From: Verrucomicrobiota bacterium
GTDB taxonomy: Bacteria > Verrucomicrobiota > Verrucomicrobiia > Limisphaerales > JADLHS01
NCBI GenBank assembly: GCA_025360895.1
Contig: JANYBF010000517.1
Span: 1-5,498, forward strand
Direction of reading: 5' to 3'
DNA length: 5,498 bases
Numbering within the stretch: position 1 is the first letter of the stretch; every line of letters starts with the position of its first letter. The translations under genes were made by a program, and so were the position numbers. The notes beneath the pieces are model-generated. The model was not told the DNA's origin and did no database searches. It worked only from the letters and a program-made list of their open reading frames with translations. Of the stretch, positions 1 to 5,498 are shown piece after piece.

Positions 1-744
1 CGCATCACGCACAACTCGATTTACGACTTTTACTACACGGGCATTTCCATCGGCTGGACGTGGGGCTATGGACCGGCGCTCGCGTCGAACAATATTGTCG
101 AGTTCAATCATGTCCATCACATCGGCGTGATGGCGGATGGCGACGGCCCGGTGCTCAGCGACATGGCGGGCATCTACATGCTCGGCAAACAACCCGGCAC
201 GCGGGTGGTCAACAATCTCTGGCATGACGTGGCCGCGACGAAATACGGCGGTTGGGGCATCTACACGGACGAAGGCAGCAGCGGCATCCTGATCGAGAGC
301 AACGTCGTCTATCGCACCACGCACGGCGGGTTTCATCAGCATTACGGCGAGACGAACATCGTGCGGAACAACATCTTTGCCTTCGCACGCGATCCGCAGT
401 TGCAGCGCTCGCGCGATGAAGATCATGTGAGCTTCAGTTTCAGCAACAACATCGTGTTGTTCGACAGGGGGGTGTTGCTCGGTTCGACTTGGAAGAATGA
501 TAGGTTTATTCTCGACGGCAACGTGTATTGGGACTTGCGACAAGGGGTAAAGGCGGACGAAATGAAGTTCGCTGGCGGTACGTTGGAACAATGGCGTGCC
601 CGCGGGCATGACAAAAACTCCATCATTGTTGATCCTCTGTTTGTGGCGGTGCAACTGGATGACTACCGGTTGAAAGCGAATTCACCCGCGTTGAAGATGG
701 GGTTTCAACCAATTGACTTGAGCCACGTTGGGCCGCGCCGGTAA
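1..744 (+). CDS. Right-handed parallel beta-helix protein, C-terminal part (5' truncated by window edge)
   Basis: The frame is open from base 1 to the TAA at 742-744, giving 247 residues. The true start lies before the window; the ATG at 127 is internal, because the 42 codons before it (RITHNSIYDFYYTGISIGWT and onward) continue the same fold. Seen directly: repeated coils with NN and N-x-V/I ladders (NNIVEFNHVHHI, NNLWHDV, SNVVYRT, RNNIFAFAR, NNIVLF, DGNVYWD) and a conserved middle block, GGWGIYTDEGSSGI, followed by THGGFHQHYG and LQRSRDEDH. The C-terminus (DPLFV...DYRLKANSPALKMGF) is the usual closing segment of this group. Known: such beta-helix proteins are mostly exported and bind or cleave polysaccharides, and many lack an assigned activity. 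Inferred: an extracellular or periplasmic glycan-active protein, possibly a lyase- or glycosidase-like enzyme. Any signal peptide would be outside the window. No terminator hairpin follows the stop. Family confidence is high; enzymatic function is unknown. Confidence 0.88.
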   Translation, partial: RITHNSIYDFYYTGISIGWTWGYGPALASNNIVEFNHVHHIGVMADGDGPVLSDMAGIYMLGKQPGTRVVNNLWHDVAATKYGGWGIYTDEGSSGILIESNVVYRTTHGGFHQHYGETNIVRNNIFAFARDPQLQRSRDEDHVSFSFSNNIVLFDRGVLLGSTWKNDRFILDGNVYWDLRQGVKADEMKFAGGTLEQWRARGHDKNSIIVDPLFVAVQLDDYRLKANSPALKMGFQPIDLSHVGPRR

Positions 745-1164
745 GAACCACAGAGATCAAACAGGTTGACTCCCACCCCATATCGATTGGGCGAAAGTTG
801 GTTCTGGTTGCATGCTGAAAATAGTTTTCGGACTAAGTTGACCAATCCATCTTGGATCGGAGATACCCGGGTCGGCAGCTGTTCTTCAATCAGACTCAAA
901 GAGTTTTCTGTCTCCTTGCCAATACCAAGGTGTAAAAGCTCTTTGGTGAAGACGTTTCGACATCAAACCACCGAATTGTTGGGCCATTGCCGCAGAGGAG
1001 TTGTGTCGGCGTGGTGTCGAAGTTGCTGAAGTTTGCGTTCGTCAAGCAGTTGAGTGTTTTCCCTCCGTCGCAACTGGCAGTTTGTCAGCTGGCAAGCGTG
1101 TTGATCTGCTTGGAAGAGGCATCCGGTGGGTGGAAACTGGACAGTGTGTCGCTAAAAACTATCT
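745..1164. other. Intergenic gap with no convincing gene
   Basis: These 420 bases separate the beta-helix stop from the kinase start. Short open frames exist on both strands (for example 766-1029 plus and 705-899 minus), but their translations are Cys/Ser/Arg-rich, resemble no family I know and have no ribosome binding site, so I do not call them. Small inverted repeats are present: ATCCA-tct-TGGAT at 845-857 and CCTTG/CAAGG around 914-930. A TTGACC at 838-843, followed 18 bases later by GATACC, is the best promoter-like pair but is weak. The region probably contains the kinase promoter and the 3' end of the upstream transcript. It could also hold a decayed gene. Confidence 0.5.
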
Positions 1165-3501
1165 ATGCAGTCTGACATTCTGGCGTTTCTCGCGGCGCAA
1201 GGTGATTACCTGGCGCTGGGGGTTGGTTCGTTGGGGTTGCTGTCCCTGATCGCATTCTGGTTGCGCCATCATCGGAAGCCGGCGGTTTTGCCGCGCTTGG
1301 TTTGGATTTTTTTCGGGGCGGTTTTGTGCGGTGGCTGGTGGGTGGTGCAACGCGCCGGTGAACACGCCCGGCAGGAACGGATCGCCCAAGTCAGCGCGCT
1401 TGGGCCGACGTATGCCTACGAGATGACGCAGATGGGCCATGCGCGAGTGACGGTGGATACCCGGCCCGCCGATCCGCTTTATCTGTCGTTGATTGAGGCG
1501 CAGATTCAGTGGGAGAAGTTGAATCCGGCGGTCAATGATATCTACACCATGCGAAAACGGGCGGATGGGACGAACATTCTCGTGGTGGATTCAGAAACGG
1601 ACTACGACCACAATGGGGATTTCAACGGAGGAAATGAATCGCGGACGCCCATTGGGAAAGTTTATCCGCAGCCGTTGGCCGGACTGGAGAAAGCCTTCCT
1701 CGGCGAGGCCAATTTCGACAGCAAGATTTATAGTGACGAATGGGGTACTTGGGTGAGTGCTTTTGTGCCGATGCGCGATACCAGTGGGAAAGTCGAAGCG
1801 GTATTGGGTGTGGATTTTGATGCCCGGGCTTGGGGCGTGGCGATTGGCAAAGCGCGGCGAACCGTGATCTTGACCACCGGACTGGTGCTGCTCCTCATCG
1901 TCGGTGCGGGGCTGGCCATCGCCTTGTTGCGGGCGGACATTGAACGCCGTGTGGAGGCGGAGCAGCGGTCCCGTGACGCGGAGGCGCGGATGCAACTGGC
2001 CATTCGGCAGATGCCTTTGGGGTTCATCGAATGGAATCCGCAGGCGGAAGTCGTCGTATGGAATCCACAAGCGGAGAAGATTTTTGGGTATACCGCCGAT
2101 GAAGTGCTCGGTAAAGCCATCATTCCCCTCATTGTGGCGTCCGCAGCGCGGGAACAGGTGGATCAGATTTGGGCGGACTTGAGCCGCAATTCCGGCGGCA
2201 CGCACAGTACCAACGAAAACATCACCAAAGACGGGCGGCTGATCGTATGCGATTGGTTTAACACACCGTTGGTTGATCCGGATGGAAAGGTCGTTGGCGT
2301 TTTCTCGCTGCTGCAGGAGATTACGGAGCGGGTGAACCTGGAAAAACATCTCCAACAAAGCGACCGCATGAACGCGGTGGGCCAGTTGGCGGCGGGCGTC
2401 GCCCACGATTTCAATAACATCCTCACCATCATCACCGGCCATACGGGGTTGTTGCTCGTGAATCCAAACCTTCCGCCGCAATTCCACCCGGAGTTAGGGC
2501 GAGTTGAAGGCGCAGCCTTGCGCGCGGCCAACCTGACCCGCCAACTGCTCGCCTTCAGTCGCAAGCAGGCCATGTTTTCGCATCCGTTGCATCTGGCCAA
2601 AGTCGTTGAGGGCAACACCACGATGCTCGCGCGGCTGCTGGGGGCCAGCGTGAACTTCACCGTACGGATCGCCGATCAGTTGCCGCCCGTGGAAGCGGAT
2701 CCCGCGATGATCGAACAAGTCTTGACCAACCTGGTGCTGAATGCGCGCGATGCTCTTTCCGGTGCCGGATCCATTACCGTGACGTTGGATGCCACGGTCA
2801 TTTCCAAGGAGACCGCGTCACAGAATCCGAATGCACGAACCGGCCTCGTCGTCTGCCTTTCCGTATCCGACACGGGCAGCGGCATATCAGCCGAACAATT
2901 ACCACGCATCTTCGAACCATTCTTTACAACCAAACCCACCGGACGGGGTACCGGCCTCGGCCTCTCGGTGGTCCATGGTATCATCCAGCAGCACAAAGGT
3001 TGGATCACCGTGGACAGCAAGCCCGGCCAGGGGGCAACCTTTTGCGTTTACCTGCCACCCACCAGCCGCCCGGTTGTGGATGCGTCGGCCGGAACGGGGG
3101 TTAAACCTCCGGTACCGGCGGCGTTATCGCGTGCCATCCTGCTGGCCGAAGACGAGGAGATGGTGCGCGAACTGGCTCGCGTCACGTTGCAACGCGCGGG
3201 CTATCGTGTTTTCGAAGCCAACGACGGACACGAAGCGCTCAAACTTTGGGCGAAGCACCGTAATGAGATTGATCTGCTCCTGACCGATATGGTGATGCCA
3301 AACGGGATGACCGGGTGCGAACTTTCCCAGCGTCTGCTGGCGGATCAACCCAATCTCCCGGTGATCTATTCGAGTGGCTACAGTATTGAACTCACGGCGC
3401 CCGGATTTAACGAAAACGAGCGGCTCGTTTTTCTGTCCAAACCCTACCTGACTGGCCAGTTGCTGGCCGTGGTTGACCGCTGCCTGAGCAAGACTGGATG
3501 A
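1165..3501 (+). CDS. Membrane-bound hybrid sensor histidine kinase (Cache-like, PAS, HisKA, HATPase_c, receiver)
   Basis: A complete 778-residue protein. An in-frame TAA at 1153 makes ATG 1165 the first possible ATG; no good Shine-Dalgarno precedes it. Predicted spans are at about 16-33, 44-62 and 233-255. The basic HHRKP loop (35-39) suits an N-out topology with residues 63-232 outside, forming a Cache/PDC-like sensor (IYTMRKRADG, DEWGTWVSAFVPMRD, VLGVDFDA). A PAS domain with PAC end follows at about 272-392. HisKA has H414 in AHDFNN, the HPK4-type H-box. HATPase_c has the N box (N522, N526), G1 DTGSG (569-573), F box FEPFFTTK (583-590) and G2 GRGTGLGL (593-600). The receiver (about 656-775) has acidic E662/D663, phospho-acceptor D708, S736 and K759. 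All catalytic residues are intact. It should autophosphorylate on H414 and exchange phosphate with D708. No DNA-binding output or Hpt domain is present, so a separate partner is needed. The ligand is unknown. Confidence 0.95.
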   Translation: MQSDILAFLAAQGDYLALGVGSLGLLSLIAFWLRHHRKPAVLPRLVWIFFGAVLCGGWWVVQRAGEHARQERIAQVSALGPTYAYEMTQMGHARVTVDTRPADPLYLSLIEAQIQWEKLNPAVNDIYTMRKRADGTNILVVDSETDYDHNGDFNGGNESRTPIGKVYPQPLAGLEKAFLGEANFDSKIYSDEWGTWVSAFVPMRDTSGKVEAVLGVDFDARAWGVAIGKARRTVILTTGLVLLLIVGAGLAIALLRADIERRVEAEQRSRDAEARMQLAIRQMPLGFIEWNPQAEVVVWNPQAEKIFGYTADEVLGKAIIPLIVASAAREQVDQIWADLSRNSGGTHSTNENITKDGRLIVCDWFNTPLVDPDGKVVGVFSLLQEITERVNLEKHLQQSDRMNAVGQLAAGVAHDFNNILTIITGHTGLLLVNPNLPPQFHPELGRVEGAALRAANLTRQLLAFSRKQAMFSHPLHLAKVVEGNTTMLARLLGASVNFTVRIADQLPPVEADPAMIEQVLTNLVLNARDALSGAGSITVTLDATVISKETASQNPNARTGLVVCLSVSDTGSGISAEQLPRIFEPFFTTKPTGRGTGLGLSVVHGIIQQHKGWITVDSKPGQGATFCVYLPPTSRPVVDASAGTGVKPPVPAALSRAILLAEDEEMVRELARVTLQRAGYRVFEANDGHEALKLWAKHRNEIDLLLTDMVMPNGMTGCELSQRLLADQPNLPVIYSSGYSIELTAPGFNENERLVFLSKPYLTGQLLAVVDRCLSKTG

Positions 3502-3559
3502 TGAGGCTCAACTCGCGACGCTTAAGCGCCGGCCCGGACGACTTTTCCGATTGGCTGCG
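3502..3559. other. Convergent intergenic spacer with a 10-bp perfect palindrome
   Basis: Only 58 bases separate the stops of the convergent kinase and small cysteine-protein genes. The spacer contains the perfect palindrome CGCTTAAGCG at 3519-3528, followed by CCGG-c-CCGG and then a short TTTT at 3543-3546. A shared bidirectional terminator would be expected here, but the palindrome has no room for a loop of normal size and the T run is short and 14 bases away. I therefore do not call a Rho-independent terminator. Confidence 0.35.
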
Positions 3560-3994
3560 TCAAGCCGCCTGCAATTGGTTCGCCCCGTTTGCGGTTGGCT
3601 GACCATATTCCAAGCTGAGTTTGTAGCGCAGGATATTGCGGCAATGGATTCGATCAATGGTCGTCTTGCTCAGCCAACCCTGGCAGCACATTTCGCCGGT
3701 GGCCGTGCCCTCCCGCGCGGCGACCGTTTGGGTGAGCGCCTCACTCAAATCAAAATCTCCGCCGATACATTCGCCGTTGGGACAATCCAGGCGGAACACG
3801 GACTTGGCGTGAACGGGGTTGACGGTGTACTTGATCTGGCTGTTCCGGGTGACGCCTTCCGGGCTGAAGTGCCCAAACTCCACCGTCAAAGACTTTAATT
3901 CCTGAAACTTTTCCGCGAGGCTGACGGATGCTTGGGTGCGCTGGGCTTCCGCCAGGCGGTAATCCGCGCGCGGGGTGAATTTTTGATGACGCAT
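3560..3994 (-). CDS. Small conserved-looking hypothetical protein with CxxxxC, CC and C cysteines
   Basis: A 144-residue protein, ATG at 3994-3992 and TGA at 3562-3560. No strong ribosome binding site is seen; GAGA lies about 8 bases upstream. Codons are GC-rich at third positions like those of the neighbours, and the translation has balanced globular composition, whereas the opposite-strand frame does not. The N-terminal half is charged (AEAQRTQASVSLAEKFQELK) and may begin with a helix. The central part has beta-like stretches (LTVEFGHFSP, SQIKYTVNP, SVFRLDCPN). Cysteines are at 71, 76, 103, 104 and 118, in LDCPNGECIGGDFDLSEAL, GEMCCQGW and RIHCRNILRYKLSLEY. The pattern suggests metal binding or a redox role, but the spacing fits no zinc-ribbon family I can name. 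There is no signal peptide or membrane span, so it is probably cytoplasmic. It resembles uncharacterised small proteins I associate with Verrucomicrobiota and Acidobacteriota, from memory only. Function unknown. Confidence 0.75.
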   Translation of the reverse strand: MRHQKFTPRADYRLAEAQRTQASVSLAEKFQELKSLTVEFGHFSPEGVTRNSQIKYTVNPVHAKSVFRLDCPNGECIGGDFDLSEALTQTVAAREGTATGEMCCQGWLSKTTIDRIHCRNILRYKLSLEYGQPTANGANQLQAA

Positions 3995-4189
3995 AATTTG
4001 TCTCGATTCGTTTCCTAAGAAGCCACCAGCCTATCAGAAAATAGTTGGCCGTCTGTAACAATCGTCAGGAGATTTTCCGACGGACGATGAGAATCATGAA
4101 AATCGGAAACGAGGCAAAGGCGATTGGTGCATTTTCTACAAATGCCAAACCGATTTTCTAGCGAGGGGATGAGATGTCAAAATCTACTC
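3995..4189. repeat. Intergenic region dense in short inverted repeats
   Basis: This 195-base spacer lies between two minus-strand genes. Seen directly: TTTCCGA (4074-4080) with TCGGAAA (4103-4109); GATTTTC (4071-4077) with GAAAATC (4098-4104); ATGA-gaa-TCAT nested between these arms; GAAAATCGG (4098-4106) with CCGATTTTC (4150-4158), a perfect 9-bp pair; GCATTT-tctac-AAATGC (4129-4145); and ATTTTCTA directly repeated at 4131 and 4153. Several arms compete for the same partner. On the minus strand, the 4129-4145 hairpin follows the upstream gene's stop but has no U tract, so it is not a standard terminator. Possible roles are an mRNA leader for the 3560-3994 gene, operator sites, or a degraded repeat element. 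Confidence 0.5.
4033..4061 (-). promoter_or_regulatory. Weak sigma-70-like promoter candidate for the small cysteine-protein gene
   Basis: On the minus strand, TTGTTA (4061-4056) and TCTGAT (4038-4033) are separated by 17 bases, with four of six matches to each consensus. Transcription would begin about 30-35 bases ahead of the ATG at 3994. The matches are weak and consensus rules may not hold in this lineage, so this is only a candidate. Confidence 0.18.
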
Positions 4190-4555
4190 TTAGCAGCGAC
4201 GATCTCGACGTAATCCAATCGCCTGCAAAAAGTTTTTCCCCCACAGAACAAAGTAAATCCATGCTTTTTGCCCACGACTTGATATTAGCGCTATGTGAAC
4301 ATGCCAGCCATAAGCTCGTCGGTTGCCTCTACCGCTATGGATTAGTACAAATGATTCAGGGTTTTGAAGTAAATCCGCGGCAAGCCGACGCGCTTCAATA
4401 AGAGCGTGTCCTAGCATTTCAGTTTCCTCTGTTCCGGTTGGCTCGCCTTGCTCTCGCGGAAACGTCAGCACGTAGTAATGACGTAGCAAGTGAACCTGGG
4501 GGCGTTCCCATCGGCACACGCGACCCGACTCAAGCCGAAGAGGGTCTTTTTTCAT
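4190..4555 (-). CDS. Small hypothetical protein with a HIT-like HxH segment
   Basis: A 121-residue protein, ATG at 4555-4553 and TAA at 4192-4190. No Shine-Dalgarno sequence is visible. The core (LLRHYYVLTFPRE, then EMLGHALIEARRLAADLL) looks like strand, turn and amphipathic helix. It is followed by SFVLIHSGRG...AYGWHVHIALIS (about 69-92) and a hydrophobic tail, AWIYFVLWGKNFLQAIGL (98-115). The FVLIHSGRG to HVHI stretch resembles the region of HIT-superfamily nucleotide hydrolases and transferases where an N-x-G segment precedes HxHxH. Here H85 and H87 are present, but the third position is A89. If the relationship is real, the middle, nucleophilic His of HIT enzymes would be H87. The protein also resembles short uncharacterised bacterial proteins with a similar G-x-G/R...HxHI pattern, from memory only. 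It is probably cytoplasmic, although the tail could contact membrane. Codon use is less GC-biased than in the kinase. Coding status is fairly certain; the HIT link is tentative. Confidence 0.7.
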   Translation of the reverse strand: MKKDPLRLESGRVCRWERPQVHLLRHYYVLTFPREQGEPTGTEETEMLGHALIEARRLAADLLQNPESFVLIHSGRGNRRAYGWHVHIALISSRGQKAWIYFVLWGKNFLQAIGLRRDRRC

Positions 4556-4564
4556 TTGTGAATT

Positions 4565-4741
4565 TTACCAGTGAAATCCCGCGTTTCCAAGAGCGCGCTT
4601 TACCCGCTTAATCGTTTTGTCTTCACCCAAGATTTTGAGGGGTCGGCAAGTGGCAACTCGTCGAGGCAGCCCGCATGGCGGGATTGAATCCGCATCTCTG
4701 CCGTTTTTTTTCGGGCGTGCAATTATCTGATGATCCTGTCA
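4565..4741 (-). other. Open 57-codon minus-strand frame without a standard start, possible gene remnant
   Basis: Reading the minus strand, a frame runs from just after a TGA (4741-4739) to a TAA (4567-4565), ending 9 bases before the ATG of the 4190-4555 gene. It has no upstream ATG, GTG or TTG; the first TTG falls near its end. The C-terminal translation, LKILGEDKTIKRVKRALGN then AGFHW, looks like a charged amphipathic helix and is more protein-like than the other frames here. It could be the 3' remnant of a broken gene that once preceded the HxH gene, or chance. The six lysine-coding A residues come from a homopolymer, which could also hide a frameshift. I do not call it a functional gene. 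Confidence 0.22.
4665..4711 (+). terminator. Terminator- or attenuator-like structure ahead of the DUF1080 gene
   Basis: On the plus strand GGCAG (4665-4669) can pair with CTGCC (4698-4702), which is followed after one G by eight T residues (4704-4711). Inside lies the perfect hairpin CCCGC-atg-GCGGG (4670-4682). GCGG (4678-4681) could instead pair with CCGC (4690-4693), so two inner folds exclude each other. The T run ends 40 bases before the ATG at 4752. No plus-strand gene ends nearby, so the structure may act on the leader of the DUF1080 transcript or end a short untranslated RNA. The closing stem is only 5 bp, so strength is uncertain. Confidence 0.35.
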
Positions 4742-4751
4742 CTAATGGGTT

Positions 4752-5498
4752 ATGCGACGATTATCTCTGATTCTCCTGCTGGTCACGGCGATCACCGCTC
4801 GGGCCGCAGATAACGATGGCTTCGTGGCGCTGTTCAACGGTAGGGATCTGACCGGCTGGGTGAATGCCAATTGCGCCCCCGAAACATGGAGCGTACGTGA
4901 CGGCATGATTCATTGCACCGGCCAGCCCACCGGGGCATTGCGCACCGAACGGCAGTACGAAAATTTCATCTTGGAAGTCGAGTGGCGGCATTTGAGCTAC
5001 GGCGGCAATTCCGGCGTGTTCATCTGGGGTACACCCATCGCGGCACCGGGTGTGCCTTTTCTGCGCGGCATCGAAGTGCAGGTGCTCGACCACGGTTACG
5101 CCGAACAATACGAGAAACAGAATGGCAAGAAGTCAGACTGGTTCACCACGCATGGCGATGTATTTCCCATCCATGGCGCGAGCATGAAACCGTTTGGACG
5201 CCACAATGGTGATCGGAGTTTCCCTTCGGAGGACCGAAGCAAAGGATTTCCGGAGTGGAATCATTACCGCATTGTCGGCACGAATGGTGTGCTGCGTCTG
5301 AGTGTGAACGGCAAGGAAGTTTCGGGCGGCGAGAATTGCAATTATCGCAAAGGCTACCTCGCACTGGAGTCGGAAGGTGCGCCGGTGGAATTCCGCAACC
5401 TCCGCCTCCAGGAACTCCCGTCGAGTGGTGCCTCGCCGGAACTGACCGCGCCGCTGGACTTGAGTTGGCAACCCCTTTTTACGGGCCTCGACTCGCGC
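4752..5498 (+). CDS. Secreted DUF1080 (3-keto-disaccharide hydrolase-type) protein, 3' truncated by window edge
   Basis: The frame is open from ATG 4752 to the last base, giving 249 residues with no stop. An in-frame TAA at 4743 leaves this as the first ATG. Residues 1-18 form a Sec signal peptide: MRR, a Leu/Ile core, and ARA before the probable cut at A18/A19. A DUF1080 domain (PF06439), a concanavalin/LamG-like jelly roll, covers about 23-222. Landmarks are ALFNGRDLTGW (26-36), NFILEVEWR (71-79), GNSGVFIWG (85-93), GIEVQVLDHG (106-115), EWNHYRIVG (168-176), LSVNGKEV (183-190) and GYLALESEGAPVEFRNLRL (201-219). After a short linker (SSGASPELTAP), WQPLFTGLDSR at 239-249 matches the opening of another DUF1080 repeat, so the full protein probably has two. 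Known: some family members hydrolyse 3-keto-glycosides, others are only annotated by domain. Inferred role: periplasmic or surface breakdown of oxidised disaccharides or glycosides. The leader carries the hairpin and T-run structure at 4665-4711. Confidence 0.9.
   Translation, partial: MRRLSLILLLVTAITARAADNDGFVALFNGRDLTGWVNANCAPETWSVRDGMIHCTGQPTGALRTERQYENFILEVEWRHLSYGGNSGVFIWGTPIAAPGVPFLRGIEVQVLDHGYAEQYEKQNGKKSDWFTTHGDVFPIHGASMKPFGRHNGDRSFPSEDRSKGFPEWNHYRIVGTNGVLRLSVNGKEVSGGENCNYRKGYLALESEGAPVEFRNLRLQELPSSGASPELTAPLDLSWQPLFTGLDSR

Noticed and set aside
766..1029. Plus-strand open frame of 87 codons in the gap before the kinase
   Set aside because: Composition is Ser/Cys/Arg-rich with no recognised motif, there is no ribosome binding site, and an overlapping minus-strand frame of similar quality exists.
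1138..1165. Promoter-like TGGACA and TATCTA with 16-base spacing just before the kinase
   Set aside because: The -10 element would overlap the kinase start codon, so transcription would begin inside the gene.
1591..2487. Long minus-strand open frame of 298 codons
   Set aside because: It is antisense to the PAS, HisKA and membrane-span region of the kinase; its His/Arg/Pro-rich translation is typical of an antisense shadow in GC-rich coding DNA.
3519..3546. Bidirectional Rho-independent terminator between the convergent genes
   Set aside because: The palindrome CGCTTAAGCG leaves only a short stem once a loop is allowed, and no T run directly follows.
3551..3898. Plus-strand open frame of 115 codons
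   Set aside because: It is the mirror of the minus-strand cysteine-protein gene, which has the better codon pattern and composition.
4174..4401. Plus-strand open frame of 75 codons with a GAGGGG sequence a few bases before its ATG
   Set aside because: It lies almost entirely antisense to the 4190-4555 gene, whose translation is far more protein-like; the purine run is probably accidental.
4660..4689. CRISPR-repeat-like segment: begins GTCG, has a CCCGC/GCGGG hairpin and ends in GATTGAAT, reminiscent of type I-C repeats
   Set aside because: Only one copy exists, no spacer-repeat periodicity or cas gene is present, and the hairpin is better explained together with the adjacent CTGCC and T run.
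4644..4703. Possible tRNA or tRNA fragment, because TTGAATC/TTCAATC with flanking GC bases resembles a T-arm and CGGCA/TGCCG could form an acceptor stem
   Set aside because: No 7-base anticodon loop with a proper stem or D-arm can be drawn on either strand, and the T-stem pairs fail at the middle positions.

Overview
The window looks like a stretch of a Verrucomicrobiota-like (PVC group) chromosome, possibly from a soil, freshwater or metagenome lineage. This rests on gene content: a secreted DUF1080 (3-keto-disaccharide hydrolase-type) protein, a large right-handed beta-helix protein of the kind common in Verrucomicrobiota and Planctomycetota, an HDFNN-type hybrid histidine kinase, fairly wide intergenic gaps and poor Shine-Dalgarno sequences. 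The assignment is an inference. No rRNA, tRNA, transposase, integrase or CRISPR array is visible.

Layout. Positions 1-744 (+) hold the C-terminal part of a beta-helix protein that begins before the window. A gap of about 420 bases with no convincing gene follows. Positions 1165-3501 (+) encode a complete membrane hybrid histidine kinase: three membrane spans, a Cache-like outer sensor, PAS, HisKA, HATPase_c and a C-terminal receiver. It ends convergently, 58 bases from a minus-strand gene (3560-3994) for a small cysteine-containing conserved hypothetical protein. A second minus-strand gene (4190-4555) encodes a 121-residue protein with a HIT-like HxH segment. The 195 bases between these two genes are rich in inverted repeats. 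Upstream of the second gene, on the minus strand, is a 57-codon open frame with no standard start codon. On the plus strand the same segment folds into competing GC-rich hairpins ending in eight T residues. It lies just ahead of a secreted DUF1080 protein (4752 to the window end), whose second DUF1080 repeat is just beginning when the sequence stops.

How the genes fit together. The beta-helix and DUF1080 proteins suggest a carbohydrate-scavenging lifestyle. The kinase is an orphan here: no separate response regulator or output gene lies beside it, so its receiver probably passes phosphate to an unlinked partner. Nothing shows that the kinase controls the flanking sugar genes. The two minus-strand genes could share a transcript, but the 195-base spacer makes independent transcription equally likely.

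I found no clear new multi-gene system. The best leads are the possible attenuator before the DUF1080 gene, the calcium-loop-like motif in the kinase sensor domain, and the two small uncharacterised minus-strand proteins.
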